Below are positions 1 through 5,060 of a DNA stretch of 5,777 nucleotides, in pieces. The first letter of the stretch is position 1; the number at the start of each line of letters is the position of its first letter. Source of the stretch: Rickettsiales bacterium (lineage in GTDB: Bacteria; Pseudomonadota; Alphaproteobacteria; Rickettsiales; UBA8987); the NCBI GenBank assembly GCA_020631295.1, contig JAHDHN010000003.1:36346-42122 (forward strand), written 5' to 3'. The notes beneath the pieces are model-generated. The model had not been told where the DNA came from. It saw nothing but the letters and a program-made list of their open reading frames with translations, and did not search any database. Made by a program: the position numbers and the translations under genes.

Positions 1-570
1 CGTGTGTTAGATATTATCATTGCGGCTACAGCACTCATTATTTTTTCTCCCCTTATGCTGTTTGTAGCGGCAATGATAAAAATGCAAGACGGAGGCGCGG
101 TATTCTATAAGCAGAAGCGTGGAGGCTTATATGGCCGTGCCTTTGACATGTTGAAGTTCCGTTCTATGAAAATGCACAAGGGTGTAGATCTGCGTCATAC
201 CTCCACGCGTGACACACGTATCACACCCTTGGGCATGCTTATCCGTAAGACCAGTATTGATGAGCTGCCACAATTGATCAATGTGTTGAAGGGCGATATG
301 TCTATCGTTGGCCCACGCCCGCACATGATTGAGCATGATATTATGTATTCTGAGCGCATTGCAAATTACACTGAGCGTTTTTCTGTGAAGCCTGGCTTGA
401 CTGGCTTGGCACAAGTAAAAGGCCATCGCGGTTGTATTGATACCATTAAAGATATGCAGCTGCGCGTGCGTAATGATGTGAAATATGCAAAACATTGGAG
501 CCTGTTGCGTGATATAAAAATCATTCTAAGCACCATCCCTGCCGTATTATCACTACGCAACGCGGTATAA
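1..570 (+). CDS. Initiating sugar-phosphate transferase (ExoY/WcaJ-type monotopic phosphoglycosyltransferase), 5' end missing
   Basis: This enzyme family moves a sugar 1-phosphate from a UDP-sugar to undecaprenyl phosphate on the cytoplasmic face of the inner membrane, the first step of repeat-unit assembly. Numbering the first visible codon (CGT) as residue 1, a hydrophobic re-entrant helix spans about 3-26 and contains the helix-breaking Ser16-Pro17. It is followed by the family blocks KFRSM (52-56), the catalytic Asp-Glu pair D87-E88 in SIDELPQL, and VGPRP (about 103-107), then a KPGLTGLAQVKG block. The catalytic domain appears complete and intact. The reading frame is open to base 1, and the Arg just before the helix fits the usual Lys-Arg lead-in, so the GTG at 4-6 is probably internal and the true start lies upstream. 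I cannot tell whether this is a short ExoY-like protein or a long WcaJ/WbaP-like one. Sugar specificity cannot be read from the sequence. The TAA stop is followed by a 178-bp gap. Confidence 0.93.
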   Translation, partial: RVLDIIIAATALIIFSPLMLFVAAMIKMQDGGAVFYKQKRGGLYGRAFDMLKFRSMKMHKGVDLRHTSTRDTRITPLGMLIRKTSIDELPQLINVLKGDMSIVGPRPHMIEHDIMYSERIANYTERFSVKPGLTGLAQVKGHRGCIDTIKDMQLRVRNDVKYAKHWSLLRDIKIILSTIPAVLSLRNAV

Positions 571-580
571 AAAAATAAAC

Positions 581-668
581 TGCAATCCCGGGCATAGGCC
601 CGGGATCCAGGGTTGCAAAGAGAGATCTTGCTATTTCGCCCTGGACCCCCGCTTTCGCAGGGGATGCA
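581..668. repeat. Composite palindromic repeat element A (two hairpins around a central stem)
   Basis: This element fills much of the gap between the sugar-phosphate transferase and co-polymerase genes. Hairpin 1 has a perfect 9-bp stem (585-593 with 598-606) and a 4-base loop. A central stem pairs TCCAGGG (606-612) with CCCTGGA (639-645), enclosing about 26 bases. Hairpin 2 pairs 646-652 with 657-663, with one mismatch and the loop TTTC. TGCA occurs at both outer ends (581-584 and 665-668). The 646-665 part looks like the short GC-rich palindromes found in alphaproteobacterial intergenic regions, as recalled and not searched. No T-run follows on the + strand, so it is not a normal intrinsic terminator. 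The rest of the gap (669-733) is AT-rich leader, where I see no convincing promoter. Confidence 0.7.
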
Positions 669-733
669 AAAAGAGTAAAGGTAATTTACACAACTAATAC
701 TCGAACTAACCTCATAAATCAGATATATAGCAG

Positions 734-740
734 TGGAGGG
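734..740 (+). promoter_or_regulatory. Ribosome binding site of the co-polymerase gene
   Basis: TGGAGGG lies 8 bases before the ATG at 749 and is the best Shine-Dalgarno match in the gap. It also sits before an out-of-frame ATG at 745, which reaches a stop after 8 codons. The long frame therefore fixes the start at 749. Confidence 0.7.
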
Positions 741-748
741 CTATATGC

Positions 749-2770
749 ATGATCGACACACAACACCATAGCGAAGATCTAAATCCATTTTCTTTTATCA
801 GCACCGATTCCATCATTGGTATGATAAAGAACCTGGTGCGTAAGGCAGTCTGGATTTTGTTATTCGGCGCCATCATGGCTGGGATGATCCTGTTCATGGG
901 ATTAAAGCCCCAAGCCTACAAAGCAGAAACGGTGATTCGTGTGCACCAAATCCCTCCTTCTGATGAATATTACAGTGAGCATGTGAGCCTAGAGGCAGAG
1001 ATGGAGGTGCTAAAAAGCATCTCACTGGTAGAAGAAGCCTTGGCGCCCTTGCAGCGTGATGTGACCATTATCCCCATTATTGGTAAGAAAGAAGCCTTAC
1101 AGGAAGTGATGCGCCTGGGCCGTGGTAAGCTTTCTGGAGAGAAGGCAGCGGAAAGCGGCCGTGTGAATGTGGGCTATTTTAAAGTAAACCCGGTGTTGCA
1201 TGGCAGTAGCTTTACCTTGCGCTATGTGGATGAGAACCGTTTCTTGCTGCGCAACACAAGTGGAGATGTGGATATTGCCGGCAGTGTGGGTGAGGCCATT
1301 GTGCATCCCATGGTGGAATGCAAAATTGAGGCTATTTTTGCAGAGCCTGGCCAGCAATTTGCGGTAAAATCTTATACGCCATACGACATGGCGCGCCATA
1401 TGCAGCATAAGCTGAAAGTGATGCGTGTGGGCTTGGAGAATTTCTCGGGCCTGATCAAGGTGCATATGGAATATCCGGATAAGGATTTGGTACATCGCTT
1501 TTTGCAGCATTATATCACTGCTTATAAGGACCGCACCTTTGACCGTATCACGCGTGAAATCCGTGTGCGCGTGGCGCAGCTGGAAGGTGATATTGACCGC
1601 CTGAATCAAGAGGTGGCAGAAGATACACAGCGCATGGAGGAGATTGAGCAGAAATATACCTCCATTGACCATGAGTCGGAATCGAATTTACTGCTGAAAA
1701 ACTTGTTGGATTTTGAGCGCCGCTATTTAGAAGTGAATAGCTCGCTGCAACAAATGCAAAATAGCTTTACCGATAAACATCCAAGCATTGTGAGCATGAA
1801 GAAGCAGAAGAAAATTCTGCAGGGCAAGATCGCGGATTTGAAAAAGAAGATTGAGCGTATTCCTGCTATCCATAAAGAGAAATTTGAAATTCAGCACCGT
1901 ATTGAAAAAGCCAAAGAATCAATCACCATCATCATGGAAGATTTGGTACGTTTGACTTCGCGCCTAGAGTCCACCAAAAATTACATCAGTATTATTCATG
2001 AGCCTAGAACGGTGCATTTGCCGTATCTTTCTAGCCTGCTGCGCAATATTATCACGGGCTTTATCTTTGGTTGTTTGCTGGCGGCTTTTGTTTTCACATT
2101 GCGTGAGGCAAGCTTCATCAAAAAAGTGCGCCATGTAAAAGATGTGGAAGCACTCACCCATGTGCCGGTGATGGGCGAAATGTTTGGCCGTGTGAGTGCG
2201 AAGCATCATGGGCAGATCAGCGACTTGGCGGCCAATTTAAGTTTCTTGCAGCAGGCCTATGCTAAAGGTTCGGTGTCCATGTTGCATTACCAAACACAAA
2301 CAGCACAAACGGTTTTGACTTTGGCAAAAGAAATGGCGTCTAATCAGCGTGTGCTGCTGGTGGATTTGGATACAAAGCATCAGCATCTCACCAAGGCGGC
2401 CTTGCATGGCACCCATGCTGCGGGCATTTCAGAGATAGCCATCGGTCAGGCGCAACCTAATGAGGTGATCCAAAGCATAGAAGAGCGTTTATACCTTATT
2501 CCAGCAGGCTTAGGCATGCGTAATTATGAAGTGTTGCGCCATGTGGGTGCGCTTCAAGACATGCTGCAATCATTGGGCGATGGTTATGACCATATTATTC
2601 TGAATATGCCGGATATGGCGCACGCACCGGCCCATGTGGATGGGTTGTTGCAGCTCACAGAGAATCACTTGCTATGCGTGCAAAGCAAGCAGAGCTGCAG
2701 CCGTGTAATCCATGTGCTGAAGTCATTTGAGCAGCATATTAAAGGAGTGATTTTGTGCCATGCAAAATAG
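749..2770 (+). CDS. Polysaccharide co-polymerase (Wzc/GumC type) with a degenerate tyrosine-kinase domain
   Basis: Such proteins form oligomers in the inner membrane that control chain length and couple polymerisation to export. This 673-residue protein has a short cytoplasmic N-terminus, membrane helix 1 at about 32-51, and a large periplasmic region with coiled-coil-rich helices at about 265-410. A proline-bearing stretch (P419, P425) leads into helix 2 at about 431-451, which has the Gly-rich pattern usual for the family. The C-terminal part (about 490-673) follows the bacterial tyrosine kinase (BY-kinase) fold. It keeps a Walker A'-like strand, RVLLVDLD (534-541), and a Walker B-like strand, YDHIILNMPD (613-622). 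The P-loop is gone: residues 508-526 contain no Gly or Lys. The usual Walker B aspartate is Asn619, and there is no C-terminal tyrosine cluster. ATP binding and autophosphorylation are therefore unlikely, and the domain may be structural. The overall length is near that of full Wzc proteins, so this is decay or specialisation in place, not truncation. Confidence is high for the family and good for loss of kinase activity. Confidence 0.9.
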   Translation: MIDTQHHSEDLNPFSFISTDSIIGMIKNLVRKAVWILLFGAIMAGMILFMGLKPQAYKAETVIRVHQIPPSDEYYSEHVSLEAEMEVLKSISLVEEALAPLQRDVTIIPIIGKKEALQEVMRLGRGKLSGEKAAESGRVNVGYFKVNPVLHGSSFTLRYVDENRFLLRNTSGDVDIAGSVGEAIVHPMVECKIEAIFAEPGQQFAVKSYTPYDMARHMQHKLKVMRVGLENFSGLIKVHMEYPDKDLVHRFLQHYITAYKDRTFDRITREIRVRVAQLEGDIDRLNQEVAEDTQRMEEIEQKYTSIDHESESNLLLKNLLDFERRYLEVNSSLQQMQNSFTDKHPSIVSMKKQKKILQGKIADLKKKIERIPAIHKEKFEIQHRIEKAKESITIIMEDLVRLTSRLESTKNYISIIHEPRTVHLPYLSSLLRNIITGFIFGCLLAAFVFTLREASFIKKVRHVKDVEALTHVPVMGEMFGRVSAKHHGQISDLAANLSFLQQAYAKGSVSMLHYQTQTAQTVLTLAKEMASNQRVLLVDLDTKHQHLTKAALHGTHAAGISEIAIGQAQPNEVIQSIEERLYLIPAGLGMRNYEVLRHVGALQDMLQSLGDGYDHIILNMPDMAHAPAHVDGLLQLTENHLLCVQSKQSCSRVIHVLKSFEQHIKGVILCHAK

Positions 2771-2801
2771 ATACTTCTACCATAGCGCTTTATATAATCT
2801 C

Positions 2802-2886
2802 CGTCATTCCATGGCTTGTCCATGGAATCTCCTAACACACGCCGTGTCCTTGCAAGGAGATCCCACGGATAAACCGTGGGATAACG
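2802..2886. repeat. Composite palindromic repeat element B (two perfect hairpins around a central stem)
   Basis: This element lies in the 147-bp gap between the co-polymerase and flippase genes. Hairpin 1 pairs ATTCCATGG (2806-2814) with CCATGGAAT (2820-2828), loop CTTGT. Hairpin 2 pairs ATCCCACGG (2860-2868) with CCGTGGGAT (2874-2882), loop ATAAA. Both stems are 9 bp and perfect. Between them ATCTCCT (2827-2833) pairs with AGGAGAT (2855-2861), capped by a smaller ACAC/GTGT hairpin (2837-2847). The outer ends CGTC (2802-2805) and AACG (2883-2886) are near-inverse. The whole can fold as a cloverleaf in DNA or RNA. It recalls the CGTCAT-ended palindromes of Alphaproteobacteria (memory, not a search). 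No T-run follows either hairpin. It could stabilise the upstream mRNA end or dampen read-through, but neither is shown by the sequence. Confidence 0.8.
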
Positions 2887-2917
2887 AGTGCTTATTTAGT
2901 AACAGCGAGGCAGTATC

Positions 2918-4153
2918 ATGCTAGTCTCTTCCAAACTCACCATTATAGAACAGCTCGTCGTAAGCGGTACGCAGTTTATCGTGATGCTGCTTTTGGCCCG
3001 CTTTTGGGGTATGGCAGAATTTGGCCGCTTCTCTGTGGTGTTTATGCTGCTGATATTATGCATGGATCTGTGCCGCTCTGTGGTAACGCAGCCTTTGATG
3101 AGCAGCGCTAAGCAAGAGCGCAAAGCGGCGCACATTCTTTCGGTATTATATATGACCTTTGGGCTGTGGATATTGCTGGCGATTGGCTTGTTTGGTGTGC
3201 AACAATGGTCAAAATATTTTCTGCCGCAATGGGGTTTGCGTGGGCTGTATGGCGCCGCACTTTTATTCATCACCACGCGTGTATGCAGTGATATGCTGCG
3301 CGGTGTGCATTACAGCTACCAAACACCAGCACATGCGCTGCTGCAAAGCGCTGTGATCAGCCTGTGTAGCTTGGTTGCTGTTGCTGCTGTGGTGCTAACA
3401 AACACTATATCAGATGCCGCACAGCCCTTGATATTGCTTGGGCTGGCACATGCAGCGGGAGTGCTTGTGGGGCTGGCACTCCTGCTTTTGCCTGTGCGCA
3501 CGCAGCTGCGTCTTGAAACAGGAGAATGGCACGCCATTTGGCAAGAGCATAAGCAATTTGGCCTGTGGGCTTCTTTCACAGCACTTACGCGGTGGCTGCA
3601 GGGCAATTTCTTAATGCTAGTGGCCGCCTCTTTGTTGGGAGCACCGGTAATTGGTGCCATTCGTGCTATGCAAACCATTTTAAGCCCGTTGGGTGTGCTG
3701 TTTCAGGCGCTGGAAAATGCCATACCGCCGCAAGCAGCCTTGTTGCTGCGGGACAAAGGCAATGAGGCATTGGCGCGCTTTCTTGTGCGCTTGGCTGGTA
3801 TGTTATCACTATTAGCTGTTATGGCTGTGGCGGTGTTGTGGTTATTCCGGGAGCCTATTGTGAGCCTGTTGCTGGGTGAAGAATATCTCACTTATGAGAT
3901 GTTGATCCTCATTTTGGGCGCAGCCAATATTCTATCGGTGTCCAGTTTGATGCTGTCTTTCTACTTCAAAACACATCAACGCACCAAGCCGCTCTTTAAG
4001 GCCAATTTGGTCAATGCAGTGTTATGTATTATCACGGCCTATCCGTTGATTCATTTTGCAGGCATTAACGGCTTTGCGATTGGGATTATTGCCTTCCAGA
4101 TCATTCTAACAGCCAGCCTGTTATATTTACGCAAGGAGGTGCAGCATGGTTAA
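2918..4153 (+). CDS. Wzx-type lipid-linked oligosaccharide flippase (MOP/MATE superfamily)
   Basis: Wzx proteins move undecaprenyl-diphosphate-linked repeat units from the cytoplasmic to the periplasmic face of the inner membrane. This 411-residue protein is almost wholly hydrophobic, with about 12 predicted membrane segments (roughly 8-28, 37-55, 72-95, 108-122, 140-161, 171-192, 214-240, 245-265, 288-308, 326-350, 363-381, 383-404), the size and layout usual for the family. The N-terminal block EQLVVSGTQFIVMLLLARFWG, followed by EFGRFSV (35-40 region), is the typical first-helix signature of polysaccharide exporters. Charged residues inside helices are few (for example R225 and E266). The start is set by GAGG at 2907-2910, 7 bases before the ATG. 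The gene end overlaps the next gene by 8 bp. O-antigen or capsule substrate cannot be predicted, since Wzx proteins diverge strongly. A related non-Wzx MOP transporter is the main alternative, but the neighbours argue against it. Confidence 0.87.
   Translation: MLVSSKLTIIEQLVVSGTQFIVMLLLARFWGMAEFGRFSVVFMLLILCMDLCRSVVTQPLMSSAKQERKAAHILSVLYMTFGLWILLAIGLFGVQQWSKYFLPQWGLRGLYGAALLFITTRVCSDMLRGVHYSYQTPAHALLQSAVISLCSLVAVAAVVLTNTISDAAQPLILLGLAHAAGVLVGLALLLLPVRTQLRLETGEWHAIWQEHKQFGLWASFTALTRWLQGNFLMLVAASLLGAPVIGAIRAMQTILSPLGVLFQALENAIPPQAALLLRDKGNEALARFLVRLAGMLSLLAVMAVAVLWLFREPIVSLLLGEEYLTYEMLILILGAANILSVSSLMLSFYFKTHQRTKPLFKANLVNAVLCIITAYPLIHFAGINGFAIGIIAFQIILTASLLYLRKEVQHG
4133..4140 (+). promoter_or_regulatory. 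Strong Shine-Dalgarno inside the end of the flippase gene
   Basis: AAGGAGGT matches the full anti-Shine-Dalgarno consensus and lies 5 bases before the ATG at 4146. It is the strongest such site in front of any gene here. It decides the glycosyltransferase start and places it inside the flippase reading frame, so the two genes share one mRNA and their translation is probably coupled. Confidence 0.85.
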
Positions 4154-5060
4154 GGTATCGGTCATAATCCCTGTCTATAATGGTATGCCCTATTTGCCGC
4201 AAACATTAGAATCGGTGCTTGGGCAAACCATGCGGGATATTGAAATTATTGTGATAAATGATGGCTCCTTAGATGGCTCTTTGGCTTATTTGGAGTCGGT
4301 AGAAGACTCGCGGTTGCGGGTGATTGATCAGCCCAATCAAGGGCTGGGATTTACGTTAAATCGCCTGCTGCAAGAGGCGAGTGCGGATATTATTGCGCGT
4401 ATTGACCAGGATGATGTGTGCCATAACAGCCGTATAGAAAAGCAATATGCTGCCATGCAAGAACATGGATATGATATGCTGTTTTGCAATGTGGATAAAA
4501 TTGGTGCAGCGGGTAGCTGGCACAACCGTGAGCGGCAAAAAGAGCAAGCAGGTGAAGTGGTGGAAATCGATTCCATGCGTGACGGTTGTTTTGTGCATTC
4601 CAGCATGATGGCACGGCGTGATGTGCTGCTGGAGCTGGGTGGGTACCGCAAGGCATTTTACCCTTCCGATGATTGGGATTTGCAATTGCGTGTGCAGGAA
4701 AAAGGCAAGATTGGCTTGCTGCAAGAAAGCCTGGTGCAATATCGTTTTCATGATCAGGCCAACACATTATCCACCTTTTTTATTATGCAAGAGCATCGCC
4801 GCTGGGCAGAGGCCTGCCATGATGCACGCATAAAAGGGGAGGCAGAGCCTTCATTGGCCGCGCATCAAAAGCATCAGTCACGGCAATGGTTGCGTCAGCT
4901 GAATCGTAAACGCAAAGATTATGGCAAATATTATATACGTATGGCAGGGCAGCATTATCTGACCGGAAAAAAACTCCCCATGATGGGGAGTATGCTGCTG
5001 GCAACCTGCTGTATGCCTATAAAAACAGCCATGCGTGTGGTAAAGGCGGTGCTGTCATGA
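4146..5060 (+). CDS. Family 2 (GT-A fold) glycosyltransferase
   Basis: This 304-residue enzyme would transfer a sugar from a nucleotide sugar to the growing lipid-linked repeat unit at the cytoplasmic membrane face. The GT-A domain starts at once with VSVIIPVYNG (4-13), then the nucleotide-binding INDGS (37-41), and the metal-binding acidic cluster D87-x-D89-D90 in ARIDQDD. The region FVHSSMMARRDVL (149-161) and GGYR (165-168) forms the acceptor side. SDDWDL (174-179) carries the likely catalytic base Asp175 or Asp176. YRFHDQANT (199-207) is the usual end of the domain. All key residues are present. The C-terminal third (about 245-304) is rich in Lys and Arg with a short hydrophobic stretch near 279-292, which may hold it to the membrane. 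The donor sugar is unknown. The gene begins inside the flippase gene and ends by sharing ATGA with the next gene. Confidence 0.92.
   Translation: MVKVSVIIPVYNGMPYLPQTLESVLGQTMRDIEIIVINDGSLDGSLAYLESVEDSRLRVIDQPNQGLGFTLNRLLQEASADIIARIDQDDVCHNSRIEKQYAAMQEHGYDMLFCNVDKIGAAGSWHNRERQKEQAGEVVEIDSMRDGCFVHSSMMARRDVLLELGGYRKAFYPSDDWDLQLRVQEKGKIGLLQESLVQYRFHDQANTLSTFFIMQEHRRWAEACHDARIKGEAEPSLAAHQKHQSRQWLRQLNRKRKDYGKYYIRMAGQHYLTGKKLPMMGSMLLATCCMPIKTAMRVVKAVLS
4967..4991 (-). terminator. Intrinsic-terminator-like hairpin facing the minus strand, inside the glycosyltransferase gene
   Basis: Read on the minus strand, ACTCCCC (4991-4985) pairs with GGGGAGT (4979-4973) around a 5-base loop, and the stem runs straight into seven T's (4973-4967, the first of them within the stem). 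This is the form of a Rho-independent terminator for antisense transcription. On the + strand the hairpin has no trailing T-run and should not stop the operon mRNA. It lies in codons for about residues 275-282 of the glycosyltransferase (KKLPMMGS), so it could also be a coding coincidence. Confidence 0.45.

Noticed and set aside
585..663. Palindrome A hairpins as a + strand terminator for the first gene
   Set aside because: No T-run follows either hairpin on the + strand, and the nearest T-rich stretch on the minus strand is separated from the stem by several bases.
581..668. TGCA at both ends of palindrome A as a target-site duplication
   Set aside because: TGCA is itself a palindrome of four bases and the right copy overlaps the element end by one base. 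Palindrome B shows no matching direct repeat.
685..729. TTTACA (685-690) with CATAAA (713-718) or TATATA (724-729) as a promoter for the co-polymerase
   Set aside because: Spacings are wrong (22 bp or more) and the alternatives match the consensus poorly, so no promoter is called.
745..747. ATG just upstream of the co-polymerase start
   Set aside because: It is out of frame and stops after 8 codons. The Shine-Dalgarno and long frame support 749.
1097..1672. Long minus-strand open frame (191 codons) opposite the co-polymerase gene, with several shorter ones elsewhere
   Set aside because: They lie wholly opposite well-supported genes, have odd His/Cys-rich composition with no recognisable motif, and no convincing start signals. 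They are shadows of + strand coding.
2793..2798. Perfect TATAAT box before palindrome B, as a promoter for the flippase
   Set aside because: No acceptable -35 hexamer is found at 16-18 bp spacing and there is no extended -10 TG. In AT-rich DNA the hexamer alone is weak evidence.
2802..2886. Cloverleaf-like fold as a tRNA or a CRISPR fragment
   Set aside because: It lacks the conserved tRNA loop sequences and CCA-proximal stem, and there are no regularly spaced direct repeats with spacers.
4390..4767. Overlapping minus-strand frames opposite the glycosyltransferase
   Set aside because: Several frames are open at once in low-complexity His-rich translations. The + strand frame has all catalytic motifs of family 2 glycosyltransferases.
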